This document shows positions 14,546 through 23,038 of a stretch of DNA of 36,936 nt, in pieces. The position numbers were made by a program, and so were the translations under genes. The stretch comes from Granulicella sp. (GTDB lineage: Bacteria > Acidobacteriota > Terriglobia > Terriglobales > Acidobacteriaceae), in NCBI GenBank assembly GCA_003132145.1, contig PKWU01000058.1, positions 1-36,936 of the forward strand, in the 5' to 3' direction. How positions within the stretch are numbered: position 1 is the first letter of the stretch; the number at the start of each line of letters is the position of its first letter. Under the pieces are notes generated by a model, which searched no databases, was not told the origin of the DNA, and saw nothing but the letters and a program-made list of their open reading frames with translations.

Positions 14546-15580
14546 GTGCTGAAGGGTGTCAGACCGTTGCGCTGTCTCGCGTTGATCGCTTCGGTGGCGG
14601 CGCTGGGCTGCCATGCGCAGACGAGCGTCCCGGCCGGCGGAGCGCAAGCGGTGCAGGTGGGGGTGAAGCTGACGCCGGAGATGGCGCGCCGGGTCGAGGT
14701 GATGATCCGCAACAAGGCGCAGGTCTCTTTGGATTATGCGATCTCGATCGGCGAGCCCAGCAAGGGCGAGATCGCGGGCTACGACCAGATCGTGGTGACG
14801 TTTACGGCAGACGGCAAAGCGATCAAGTCGGCGGCGTTTCTGTTGTCCGATGACGGCAGGACGCTGGCGCAGTTCACGAAGTTCGATCTGAGCCAGGACC
14901 CGAAGGACAAGGTGTCGGCGGCGGGACGGCCGGCGCGTGGCGGGGCCCAGAACGCGCCGGTGCTGATCGTTGGCTACGACGATCTGGAGTGCCCGTTCTG
15001 CGCCCGGATGAATGCGGAGATCTTTCCCGCGCTGCTGGACCGCTACAAGAACCAGGTGAGGGTGGTGTATCGCGACTTTCCGCTCTACGAGATCCATCCG
15101 TGGGCGATGCACGCGGCGATCGATGCCAACTGCCTGGGCGCATCCAGCACGGCGGGCTACTGGAACTTTATCGACTACGTCCACGCCCATGCCGATGAGC
15201 TGGCGGGCGCCGAGAAGACCGCGGCCAAGGCCGATGCGACGCTGGACAAGCTGGCACTCGACGAGGGCGCGCGGCAGAAGGTGAATACGGCGGAGCTGGC
15301 GGCCTGCGTCCAGAAGCAGGACGACAGCAAGGTAAAGGCGTCGGTCGAGGAGGCGGAGGGGGAGCCGCTTCGCGTGGATTCCACGCCGGTGCTGTTCATC
15401 AACGGGGAGAAGGTGGAGGGCATCGTGCCGATCGAGACGCTCGACCGGATTATCGACGGGGCGTTGATCGCGGCGGGCAAGACGCCGCCACCGCCCGTAA
15501 GCCCCCCGCCAGCGGCTCCGGTTACAGCGCCCGTTCCGGTTGCAGCGCCCACACGGCCCGCGGCCAAGCCGGGGAGCTAA
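14546..15580 (+). CDS. DsbA-family thiol-disulfide oxidoreductase lipoprotein
   Basis: A thioredoxin-fold protein with the catalytic CPFC (C149-C152) after YDDLE, the conserved RVVYRDFPL and the cis-proline loop STPVLFING. Before it lies a separate domain of about 100 aa (LDYAISIGEPSKGEIAGYDQ), common ahead of the thioredoxin fold in DsbC/DsbG-like proteins of this kind. The N terminus VLKGVRPLRCLALIASVAAL ends in LGC, a lipobox. The C-terminal tail is Pro/Ala-rich. Starting at GTG 14546 gives 344 aa and a compact signal peptide; ATG 14525 is the other choice. Directly behind lptD, whose product needs disulfides, so a role as its oxidase is a reasonable inference. Confidence 0.85.
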   Translation: MLKGVRPLRCLALIASVAALGCHAQTSVPAGGAQAVQVGVKLTPEMARRVEVMIRNKAQVSLDYAISIGEPSKGEIAGYDQIVVTFTADGKAIKSAAFLLSDDGRTLAQFTKFDLSQDPKDKVSAAGRPARGGAQNAPVLIVGYDDLECPFCARMNAEIFPALLDRYKNQVRVVYRDFPLYEIHPWAMHAAIDANCLGASSTAGYWNFIDYVHAHADELAGAEKTAAKADATLDKLALDEGARQKVNTAELAACVQKQDDSKVKASVEEAEGEPLRVDSTPVLFINGEKVEGIVPIETLDRIIDGALIAAGKTPPPPVSPPPAAPVTAPVPVAAPTRPAAKPGS

Positions 15581-15676
15581 CAGAACGATGCGGATGGGTG
15601 AAGATGAGACGAAGAGAGTGCCGCGATGGGGACAGGACTAGAATCGGGATGGAACTGAATGTGTAGGAGAGCGAGC

Positions 15677-16762
15677 ATGGGTTTGGCGAAGCAGACAGGG
15701 ACTGGGAATGGTTGGCGCGCGGTTCGCGGGATGGCTGTGGGACTGCTTGCGATGGCGCTTCTTCCGGTTGGCGGATGCAACCGCACGCATGGCGCCGATG
15801 TAGTTGCCACGGTGAATGGCCACGCCATTGTGCGCGCCGACATGGACCGGATGTACCAAGCGCAGCTCGCCCAGGCGCAGGACCAGCAGCAATCTCCCGA
15901 AGAAGCCGATTCGCTGCGCCTTAACGCGGTTCGCGAACTCATCAACGAAGAAATCTTTGAGCAGCGCGCGGCCAAGATGAACCTGACCGCGACCAGCGAA
16001 GAGGTGGACGCGAAGCTGGCCGAGATGAGGGCCCCCTATAGCGAGGAGCAGTTCGCCGAGCGGTTGAAGGAGTCCGGCCGCACACTGGACGATGTGAAGC
16101 ATGACCTGCGCCGGTCGTTGACCATCGACAAGCTGCTGAACAAGGAGATCAATTCGAAGGTGACGGTGTCGGACGCGGACATTGCCAGCTACTACGGCGC
16201 GCACAAGGCGGAGTTCGACCTGATCGAGACGCAGTACCACCTGGCGGCGATCCGCGTGACCAGCGTTCCGTCGCCGCAACCCGGCAACCTGCAGGGAAGC
16301 AAGGCGACAACCGACGCCGAGGCCAAGAAGAAGATCGAGGCGCTGAAGAACCGGCTCGACAGCGGCGAAGACTTTGGCGCGATCGCGATGAATTTTTCCG
16401 AAGACCCGAGTACGGCGTCGAGCGGAGGCGACATGGGTTTCGTTCCGGAGAGCACGTTGAAGGCCGATCCCACGGTGGGGGCGGCGATCCTGAAGCTGAA
16501 ACCGGGTGCGATGACGGAAATCTTTCCCCTGATCGACGGGCAGAGCAAGAAGGCCGTGGGCTATACGATCTACAAGCTGCTGGAGCGCGAGCCGGCCGGG
16601 CAACGCGAGATCACCGATCCCGTGGTGCAACAGCACATCCGCCAACTGCTGCACGATGGGCGGTCGCAACTGCTGAAGAACGCGTACTTCGAGATGCTGC
16701 GCGACCAGGCCAAGGTGGAGAACTTCTTCGCCGAGGAGATATTCAAGAACGACGCGAAGTAG
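15677..16762 (+). CDS. SurA/PrsA-like parvulin peptidyl-prolyl isomerase lipoprotein
   Basis: 361 aa from ATG 15677, which has AGGAGA 7 nt upstream (15664-15669); an ATG at 15659 lacks such a site. A signal peptide ends in the lipobox VGGC. The following SurA N-terminal-type helical domain (VVATVNGHAIVRADMDRMYQ) is the chaperone part. The parvulin PPIase domain spans about residues 165-290 (FGAIAMNFSEDPSTASSGGD then MGFVPESTL), and a C-terminal helix completes the chaperone fold. It probably escorts unfolded outer-membrane proteins through the periplasm. Only 96 bp behind the DsbA-like gene, and convergent with trmJ (17 bp gap). SurA is soluble in E. coli; a lipid anchor resembles PrsA. Confidence 0.88.
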   Translation: MGLAKQTGTGNGWRAVRGMAVGLLAMALLPVGGCNRTHGADVVATVNGHAIVRADMDRMYQAQLAQAQDQQQSPEEADSLRLNAVRELINEEIFEQRAAKMNLTATSEEVDAKLAEMRAPYSEEQFAERLKESGRTLDDVKHDLRRSLTIDKLLNKEINSKVTVSDADIASYYGAHKAEFDLIETQYHLAAIRVTSVPSPQPGNLQGSKATTDAEAKKKIEALKNRLDSGEDFGAIAMNFSEDPSTASSGGDMGFVPESTLKADPTVGAAILKLKPGAMTEIFPLIDGQSKKAVGYTIYKLLEREPAGQREITDPVVQQHIRQLLHDGRSQLLKNAYFEMLRDQAKVENFFAEEIFKNDAK

Positions 16763-16779
16763 GGACTCGACACTACGCG

Positions 16780-17601
16780 CTAGCTGAAGCGGCGGATCTT
16801 CCAGAGCAACTGGCGGAAGATGCCCATCCAGATGGAGGCATCGTCGGCGTCGGCGGCCATGCGGCGGAGCAGGCGACGCAACTGCGCGGGCTCGCAGTTG
16901 GCGGGGTGTCGGCGCAGGTAGCCCGACTTTTCCAGGGTCTCGGCGAGCAGGGTGGTCAGGCGTTCCAGGTCGGCTGCGGTGGTTGGCGATTCGGCTGCTG
17001 GCGAGTTGGCGGGATCGCTCGCTGGACTCTGCGGCTGTGGCTCATCGCGTGTTAATTTCTGCGGCTGCGATTCATCGCGGACTAATTCATAGAGGCAGAC
17101 AGCGACCGCTTGGCCGAGGTTCATCGAGGCGTGGCGGAGGGATTCGTACGGCTGCATGGGGATGGTGAGGAGCCAGTTGCAGTGGCTCATCTCTTCGTTG
17201 CTGAGGCCGGTCTTCTCGGAGCCGAAGAGGAGGGTGACGCGGCCTGGGGCGCAGTCGGGGCCTGTGTCGCGGCGCAGTTCGGCGCACAGGCGGGGCACGG
17301 CTTCGGCGAGCGGGAGCAGGGGGTGCTGCAGGTCGCGCTCTCCGACGGCGGTGGTGCCGACGACCAGGGTGCAGTCGGCGACGGCCTCGGCGAGCGTGGC
17401 GCAGGCGATTGCGTCGGCTAGGACTTCAGAGGCGTCCACGGCGGAGCGGGCGCTCTCGAAGGGGACGGGGTAGTCGTTGACCACGCGCAGATGGCGCAGG
17501 CCGAAGTCGTGCATGGCGCGTGCGGCGGCGCCGATGTTGTTAGGGTTGCGCGCGCGGACCAGGACGATGTGGATGCGGTCAAGCTCTTCAGGGGTCAGCA
17601 T
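16780..17601 (-). CDS. trmJ: tRNA (cytidine/uridine-2'-O-)-methyltransferase, TrmJ-like (SPOUT)
   Basis: A SpoU-class SPOUT methyltransferase, expected to methylate the 2'-OH of residue 32 in tRNA anticodon loops. Motifs seen: motif 1 NPNNIGAAARAMHDFG (residues about 19-34), motif 2 LLFGSEKTGLSNEEM and motif 3 IPMQPYESLRHASMNLGQAV, which together build the knot and SAM site. The C-terminal 100 residues hold a repeated RDE.QPQ linker and a helical ending. 273 aa, slightly longer than E. coli TrmJ (246). Related TrmH-family specificities cannot be ruled out from sequence alone. TACAAT (minus, 17610-17615) lies 8 nt before the ATG and no ribosome binding site is visible. Divergent from dnaG. Confidence 0.82.
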   Translation of the reverse strand: MLTPEELDRIHIVLVRARNPNNIGAAARAMHDFGLRHLRVVNDYPVPFESARSAVDASEVLADAIACATLAEAVADCTLVVGTTAVGERDLQHPLLPLAEAVPRLCAELRRDTGPDCAPGRVTLLFGSEKTGLSNEEMSHCNWLLTIPMQPYESLRHASMNLGQAVAVCLYELVRDESQPQKLTRDEPQPQSPASDPANSPAAESPTTAADLERLTTLLAETLEKSGYLRRHPANCEPAQLRRLLRRMAADADDASIWMGIFRQLLWKIRRFS

Positions 17602-17691
17602 CGAGTTCTATTGTAAGGGCTGTGGCAACCGCGGCGAGCGGAGTGCGCCCCATCGGCCTCGATTCATCTACACTCTTAGATTGCGGCGCTT

Positions 17692-19479
17692 ATGGCGGAT
17701 GACTTCGCACAACTCGTAAAGCAGCAGGCGGACATCGTGCGCATCATCGGCGAGTACCTGAAGCTGCGCAAGACGGGTGCGCAGAACTACACCGGGCTGT
17801 GCCCTTTCCACAAGGAGAAGACGGGGTCGTTCAGCGTGAACGCGACGCATGGGTACTACTACTGCTTCGGGTGCCATGAGAAGGGCGATGTCTTCAACTT
17901 CGTGATGAAGATGGAGGGGCTGAGCTTTCCCGAGGCGGTGCGCGCGGTGGCTACGAAGGCTGGGATTGCGCTGCCCAAGCGCGAGTTCAGCACGCCGGAG
18001 GAGGCGCGCCAGTATGGGGAGCAGGCGGGACTGCGGCGGCAACTGATCGACCTGCACGAGGCTGCGACGCAGTACTTCGAGGCGCAACTGAAGGCACCCG
18101 AGGCGGCGCGGGCACGGGAGTACCTGACCGGGCGTGGCGTCTCGGCGGAGACGATCAAGACATTTCGCATTGGGTATGCGCCGGACGACTTCAACGCCAT
18201 GCGCGACGCGATGAAGGGGCGCTTTGCCGAGGAGGCGCTGCGGGCCAGCGGGCTGTTCTCGTCCAAAGAGAAGAGCGACGACGGCCTGCCGACCGGCGAG
18301 CTGTATGCGCGCTTTCGCAAGCGGATTACGTTTCCGATTGCGAATGAGGCGGGCAAGGTGATTGCGTTCACGGCGCGCGCGCTGGACCCGGACGACAAGA
18401 ATGCGAAGTACCTGAACTCGCCGGAGACTGTGCTCTATACCAAGGGCAATGTGCTGTTCAACCTGGACAAGGCGAAGGGAGAGATGCGCAAGAGCGACTT
18501 CGCCGTTCTGGTGGAGGGGCAGATGGACTGCATCTCGGTGTATATGGCGGGGATTCACAACGTAGTCGCCACGTCTGGGACGGCGTTCACGGAGACGCAG
18601 GTGCGGCTGCTGGGACGGTTCACCAAGCGGGTGATCGTGAACTTCGACCCCGATACGGCGGGGGCGACGGCGGCGGAAAAATCCATCGCGCTGCTGACGG
18701 AGGACGACTTCGACGTGAAGCTGGTGACGCTGGAGGGCGGGCTCGACCCGGACCGGTTTGTGCGCGAGCAGGGGATTGCGGCGTACGGGGCAGCGTTGCG
18801 CGGGGCCAAGCGCCATTCGGATTATTTGATCGATCGCGCGCGGCAGTTGTTTCCCGGGCAGAGCGCGGAGGCCAAGGTGAGCGCGATGAACTTTCTGCTG
18901 CCGCACATCCGGCGCATGGCCCACCCGATCCGCAGGAACCAGTTCGCGGAGGACGCGGCCAACAAGTTGGGGATCGATTCGGCTCTAATGCGGCAGGAGC
19001 TGAAGCAGGCGGCGGCGCATCGCCTGGCCAGCGTTCCGGCGCAGCGGACGGAGATGCTGACGGAGACGGAACGGATTCTGCTGCGCGCTCTGGTGCTGTC
19101 GGAGAGCAACCCGGCGCGGATACTTGCGGCGCGTGGACTGGCGGAGAACTCGGCGTGGATCGCGGACCTGGCTACGGCGGACCTGCTGGACACGCTGGCC
19201 AACGCGCCCGCGCCGTCGAACCCGCTGGACGCCGCTTCCAGCGACCCGGCGCGCGCGCTGTTGGCCGAGGCGCTGGAAGACGCGCCGGCGGGCAAGGGGC
19301 ATTCACTGATTGCGCAGGTGGAAGACGCGCTGCATATGCTGGAAGGGCGGCGGCTGGAACGGCGGCAGCGCGAACTGCGCTCGCAGATCGCCGAAGCCGA
19401 CCGGCGCGGAGACCAGGCGATGCTGACGCAACTGATCGCGGAAAAGCTGGACATCGACCGCAAGCTGCGCGACCGCTAG
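17692..19479 (+). CDS. dnaG: DNA primase DnaG
   Basis: Makes RNA primers at the replication fork. Zinc-binding CHC2 domain: C37, H40, C58, C61 (CPFHKEKTGSF, YYCFGCHEKGD). The RNA polymerase core and TOPRIM domain include VLVEGQMDCISVYMAG (catalytic Glu) and the metal-binding NFDPDTAG. The C-terminal third is helical and matches a helicase-binding domain (LIAQVEDALHMLEGRRLERR). 595 aa, normal. Start ATG 17692 gives the canonical beginning DDFAQLVKQQADIVRIIGEY. No ribosome binding site; TACACT (17669-17674) and TAGATT (17677-17682) are weak -10 candidates. It is followed after 1 bp by a flippase gene and then rpoD. Confidence 0.97.
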   Translation: MADDFAQLVKQQADIVRIIGEYLKLRKTGAQNYTGLCPFHKEKTGSFSVNATHGYYYCFGCHEKGDVFNFVMKMEGLSFPEAVRAVATKAGIALPKREFSTPEEARQYGEQAGLRRQLIDLHEAATQYFEAQLKAPEAARAREYLTGRGVSAETIKTFRIGYAPDDFNAMRDAMKGRFAEEALRASGLFSSKEKSDDGLPTGELYARFRKRITFPIANEAGKVIAFTARALDPDDKNAKYLNSPETVLYTKGNVLFNLDKAKGEMRKSDFAVLVEGQMDCISVYMAGIHNVVATSGTAFTETQVRLLGRFTKRVIVNFDPDTAGATAAEKSIALLTEDDFDVKLVTLEGGLDPDRFVREQGIAAYGAALRGAKRHSDYLIDRARQLFPGQSAEAKVSAMNFLLPHIRRMAHPIRRNQFAEDAANKLGIDSALMRQELKQAAAHRLASVPAQRTEMLTETERILLRALVLSESNPARILAARGLAENSAWIADLATADLLDTLANAPAPSNPLDAASSDPARALLAEALEDAPAGKGHSLIAQVEDALHMLEGRRLERRQRELRSQIAEADRRGDQAMLTQLIAEKLDIDRKLRDR

Positions 19480-19480
19480 T

Positions 19481-20926
19481 GTGATCTTTAGAATGGATTG
19501 GAAAGCCGTAGAGGAGTGCGCCATCGATAGCCACATAAAACGCCGCCTCATGCTCGGCTTCGCATCCAACTGGGTTGGCAAGCTGGCCAACACCATCACC
19601 CAGCTCGTCCAGGTCCCCGTCTTCTTCCACTTCTGGGCGACCAGCGTCTATGGCGACTGGCTGATCGTCAGCGCGATTCCCACCTATCTTGCGTTTTCCA
19701 GCATCGGCTTCGGCAACGTGGCCTCCAACGAGATGACGATGCGGAACTCGGCCGGCGACCGCGAGGGAGCGCTGCGCGTCTTTCAAAGCTGCTGGTGGCT
19801 GATCTCGCTGATCTGCGCGGCGGTGGGACTGCTTCTGGCGCCCGTGCTGTACCTGGTCCCCGTCGCGAGTTTGCTGAACATCCACGCCATCAGCGAGACG
19901 GACACCAAGTGGATCATCTTTTATCTCGGTGTCTCCGTGCTGCTGGGCCAACTGGAGCAGTTGATGGGCGCGGCCTATACCTGCGTGGCGCGCTACCCCT
20001 ACGGCTCGTTCGTGAAGACCATGATCTCGCTGGCCGCCTTCGCGGCGACCATTGCGCCGGTGGTCCTGGGCTACGGCCCACGCACGGCCGCGCTGGTGTT
20101 CTTCGTGGCCAACGGCATCGGCACCCTCACCTTCGGGCTGTTCGTGCGCAAGGACATTCCCTGGATCGAGTTCGGATGGAGGCACGCGCGGTTCAGCGAG
20201 ATACGCCGCCTCGCCCCGCCTGCGTTTGCCTTCATGGGATTCCCCGCCGGCAACGCGCTCAACCTGCAGGGAACGCTGATCGCCGTCGGTTACGCGCTGG
20301 GACCGATCGACGTGGCGATCTTCGCGTCGGCTCGGACGGTGTCGCGGGTGGCGCTGCAAATGGTCGAGATGGTCAATAACACCTTCTGGCCGGAGCTCTC
20401 GATTGCGTTCGGGGCCAAGGACGAAAGTCTGCTCCGTTCGCTGCACCGTCGCGCCTGCCAGATGGCCCTGATTCTTTCCCTCTTCATTGTGCTGTGCATG
20501 ATGACGTTTGGCCCCTGGTTTCTCACCCACTGGACCGGAGGGAAGGTGCCGCCCAGCCGGGGATTGCTGAGCATTCTGCTGTTGGTGGTGGTTGTTTACT
20601 CGCTGTGGTCGACCAGCTCCACGCTCGCCAAGGCGCTGAATCAGCACCAGCGTCTGGCCGCCTGGTATATCGTGGGCACCGGCGTCACGGTGCTATTCAC
20701 CTACCTGCTGGCCGTCCGGTACGGGCTGTATGGAGCCGCGGGATCGCTGATGATCTCCGAGGTCATCATGAACCTCTACGTGCTGCCCGTATCGTTGCGT
20801 ATCGCGCACGACACGTTTCCGGCGTTTGCGGCCAGCATGATGCATTATCCTGCGTCGCTACGGCCTGGAGTGCTGCAGGCGCGGCTGCGGCGGGGGAAGG
20901 CGGAACCAGGACCGCCCCCGCTGTGA
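19481..20926 (+). CDS. Polysaccharide-type flippase (MVF/Wzx-like membrane protein)
   Basis: 481 aa with about 12-14 hydrophobic helices and short loops. The opening LMLGFASNWVGKLANTITQL, the repeated helix pairs and the ending LAVRYGLYGAAGSLMISEVI are typical of polysaccharide-biosynthesis (Wzx/RfbX) flippases, which move polyprenyl-diphosphate-linked sugars across the inner membrane. GTG 19481 is 1 bp after the dnaG stop, suggesting translational coupling; ATG 19493 is an alternative. It separates dnaG from rpoD, which are neighbours in many bacteria. No polymerase or ligase gene is adjacent. The family call is good; the substrate is unknown. Confidence 0.78.
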   Translation: MIFRMDWKAVEECAIDSHIKRRLMLGFASNWVGKLANTITQLVQVPVFFHFWATSVYGDWLIVSAIPTYLAFSSIGFGNVASNEMTMRNSAGDREGALRVFQSCWWLISLICAAVGLLLAPVLYLVPVASLLNIHAISETDTKWIIFYLGVSVLLGQLEQLMGAAYTCVARYPYGSFVKTMISLAAFAATIAPVVLGYGPRTAALVFFVANGIGTLTFGLFVRKDIPWIEFGWRHARFSEIRRLAPPAFAFMGFPAGNALNLQGTLIAVGYALGPIDVAIFASARTVSRVALQMVEMVNNTFWPELSIAFGAKDESLLRSLHRRACQMALILSLFIVLCMMTFGPWFLTHWTGGKVPPSRGLLSILLLVVVVYSLWSTSSTLAKALNQHQRLAAWYIVGTGVTVLFTYLLAVRYGLYGAAGSLMISEVIMNLYVLPVSLRIAHDTFPAFAASMMHYPASLRPGVLQARLRRGKAEPGPPPL

Positions 20927-21142
20927 GTCATTTCTGGCGCGGATTCATCTAAAGGTGTGGTAAGCTAATATCAACTGGGGTCGTGCGCCTTAGAATGCCC
21001 TGATCTGCCCCTTGGCGATCGGGCTTGCCACCGCGGTCAATACCGCAACAACCCCCCGGTTAACCCCGAAACAACCAAGGGGATTGTCTGCCTGAACCGC
21101 TGACGGCCCCACAAAATTTTCTCCCCAGGAGCGCGCACCGCC
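20927..21142 (+). promoter_or_regulatory. rpoD upstream leader
   Basis: TAATAT at 20966-20971 is a plausible -10 without a clear -35. The leader contains GCGGT-CAAT-ACCGC (about 21036-21049), the palindrome GGTTAACC and complementary CCCCTTGG/CCAAGGGG arms (about 21009 and 21075). AGGAG at 21127-21131 is the ribosome binding site, 11 nt before GTG 21143. A structured leader is possible. Confidence 0.35.
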
Positions 21143-22900
21143 GTGGCTGAAGAAATCGACAAAATCGACAAAATCGACACGATCGACAAGATCGTCAAAA
21201 TTGACAAGTTTGAAGACGAACTGGCGAAACTCATCGACACAGGAAAAGAGAAGGGCTACCTGACCTTTGGCGAGGTCAATGACCTGCTGCCCGGCGAGAT
21301 CACCTCTCCCGACGAGCTGGACGACCTGATGACGACCATCAATACCCAGGGCATTGACGTGCTTTCGGGCGACGGCCGCATGGGCGCGGACCGCGACAAG
21401 TATGAGCCGGAGGCGGGCGAAGAGTCCGACGACGTGGAGCTTGACCTGTCGCCAGGAACGCTGGAGAAGACCAACGACCCGGTGCGCATGTACCTGCGCG
21501 AGATGGGGACGGTCCCGCTGCTGACGCGCGAGGGCGAGGTCGAAATTGCGAAAAGAATAGAACGGGGACAGAACCGCGTGATGAAGGCCATCTCGCGCTC
21601 GCCGATCGTGATCCACGAGATCGTGGGGCTGGGCGAGGATCTGCGCCGCGGCGTGCGCAATATCAAGGAAGTGGTGACCTTCGACGAAGAGGAGCTGACG
21701 GAGGAGATCCTACAGGCTCGGGTGAAGGCCACCGTCAGCCGCATCGACGTGATCGTGAAGCACCAGAAGAAGGCGCAGACGCTGACCGAGAAGGCCGCCG
21801 CGCACACCGGCAAGGAGACAAAAGCCAAAGCCCGCGAGCTGCGCAAGACGCGCTGGCTGCTGGGCCGCGAGCACGTCTATATCAACCGCATCATTCGCGA
21901 GTTCAAGTACACCAACTCGGAGAAGAAGCGGCTGCTGGACAAGGTCAACAAGACGGTGGACGCGATGCGCACGCTGGAGCGGCAGATCAAGTCGCTCGAG
22001 CTAAAGTTCGAGAACTCGAAGTCCGAAGAGTTGCGCAAGGAGTACCGGCGGCAGCAGAAGAACTGCCGCATCGACCTGGAGCGCATCGAGGCCGACGCCG
22101 GCACTTCCATCACCGACCTGAAGCGCACCCAGCGGGAGATGATCCAGGGCGACATGGACGCGGAGCGCGCCAAGCGCGAGCTGATCGAGGCCAACCTGCG
22201 ACTGGTCGTCTCCATCGCCAAGAAGTACACCAACCGCGGCCTACAGTTTCTCGACCTGATCCAGGAGGGAAACATCGGATTGATGAAGGCGGTGGACAAG
22301 TTCGAGTACCGCCGCGGATACAAGTTCTCGACCTACGCGACGTGGTGGATCCGGCAGGCGATTACGCGCGCCATTGCCGACCAGGCGCGGACCATCCGCA
22401 TTCCGGTGCATATGATCGAGACCATCAACAAGCTGATCCGGACATCGCGGCAATTAGTCCAGGAGCTGGGGCGCGAGGCTTCGTCGGAAGAGATCGCCAA
22501 GCGCATGGACATTCCGGTGGCCAAGGTGCGCAAGGTGCTGAAGATCGCGCAGGAACCGATCTCGCTGGAGACGCCGATCGGCGAAGAGGAGGACTCGCAC
22601 CTGGGGGACTTCATCGAAGACCGCATGGCGGTTTCGCCTGCGGACGCGGTGATCGCGGTGAACCTGAAGGAGTACACCAGCCAAGTGCTGCGCACTCTGA
22701 CTCCGCGCGAGGAGCGTGTGATCAAGATGCGCTTCGGTCTGGAGGACGGAAGCGAGCACACGCTGGAGGAGGTTGGGCAGAGCTTCCAGGTGACGCGCGA
22801 GCGCATTCGGCAGATCGAGGCCAAGGCACTGCGCAAGCTGCGCCATCCAAGCAGAAGCCGCAAGCTGAAGGCGTTCGTCGACGGCGTCAAGGACGTCTAA
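21143..22900 (+). CDS. rpoD: RNA polymerase primary sigma factor RpoD (sigma-70)
   Basis: The housekeeping sigma factor. Domains in order: region 1.1 (about residues 25-75, [13 protein letters not shown]), region 1.2 ([20 protein letters not shown]), a long non-conserved region, region 2 with [20 protein letters not shown] then [20 protein letters not shown] (-10 recognition), region 3, and region 4 with [17 protein letters not shown] then [17 protein letters not shown] (-35 recognition). 585 aa. Odd: residues 4-22 are a run of IDK-type tripeptides coded by six 9-base repeats, ahead of region 1.1. GTG start with AGGAG 11 nt upstream. Confidence 0.97.
   Translation: MAEEIDKIDKIDTIDKIVKIDKFEDELAKLIDTGKEKGYLTFGEVNDLLPGEITSPDELDDLMTTINTQGIDVLSGDGRMGADRDKYEPEAGEESDDVELDLSPGTLEKTNDPVRMYLREMGTVPLLTREGEVEIAKRIERGQNRVMKAISRSPIVIHEIVGLGEDLRRGVRNIKEVVTFDEEELTEEILQARVKATVSRIDVIVKHQKKAQTLTEKAAAHTGKETKAKARELRKTRWLLGREHVYINRIIREFKYTNSEKKRLLDKVNKTVDAMRTLERQIKSLELKFENSKSEELRKEYRRQQKNCRIDLERIEADAGTSITDLKRTQREMIQGDMDAERAKRELIEANLRLVVSIAKKYTNRGLQFLDLIQEGNIGLMKAVDKFEYRRGYKFSTYATWWIRQAITRAIADQARTIRIPVHMIETINKLIRTSRQLVQELGREASSEEIAKRMDIPVAKVRKVLKIAQEPISLETPIGEEEDSHLGDFIEDRMAVSPADAVIAVNLKEYTSQVLRTLTPREERVIKMRFGLEDGSEHTLEEVGQSFQVTRERIRQIEAKALRKLRHPSRSRKLKAFVDGVKDV
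21155..21208 (+). repeat. Six 9-base repeats at the rpoD N terminus
   Basis: Six units of ATCGACAAA type encode [18 protein letters not shown]. Changes of copy number by slippage would keep the reading frame. Confidence 0.85.
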
Positions 22901-22941
22901 GCCGGTCTCATAAAATCTCGCAACAGCAAACCCATCGGGCG

Positions 22942-22973
22942 CCCCACATCTTTCCATTGAGATGTGGGGTTTC
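22942..22973 (+). terminator. Palindrome CCCCACATCT-N8-AGATGTGGGG after rpoD, copy 2
   Basis: A perfect 10-bp stem (22942-22951 and 22960-22969) followed by TTTCTCG, 41 bases after the rpoD stop. It has the same stem as the element at 5273-5298, so it is a dispersed palindrome probably used here as the rpoD terminator. Confidence 0.6.
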
Positions 22974-23025
22974 TCGTTGACCACCCCTTTGATTCATTAC
23001 CGGCGTCAATACGCCATCCCTCTGC

Positions 23026-23031
23026 GATAAT
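23026..23031 (+). promoter_or_regulatory. Extended -10 of the GT-C gene
   Basis: TGC-GATAAT (GATAAT 23026-23031), 7 nt before ATG 23039, and no ribosome binding site. Leaderless start likely. This supports ATG 23039 over the GTG at 22964, which lies within the rpoD terminator stem. Confidence 0.45.
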
Positions 23032-23038
23032 CATTCCC

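Noticed and set aside
19172-20647. A 491-aa minus-strand frame opposite dnaG and the flippase
   Set aside because: No motifs, composition typical of antisense shadow, and it conflicts with two well-supported genes.
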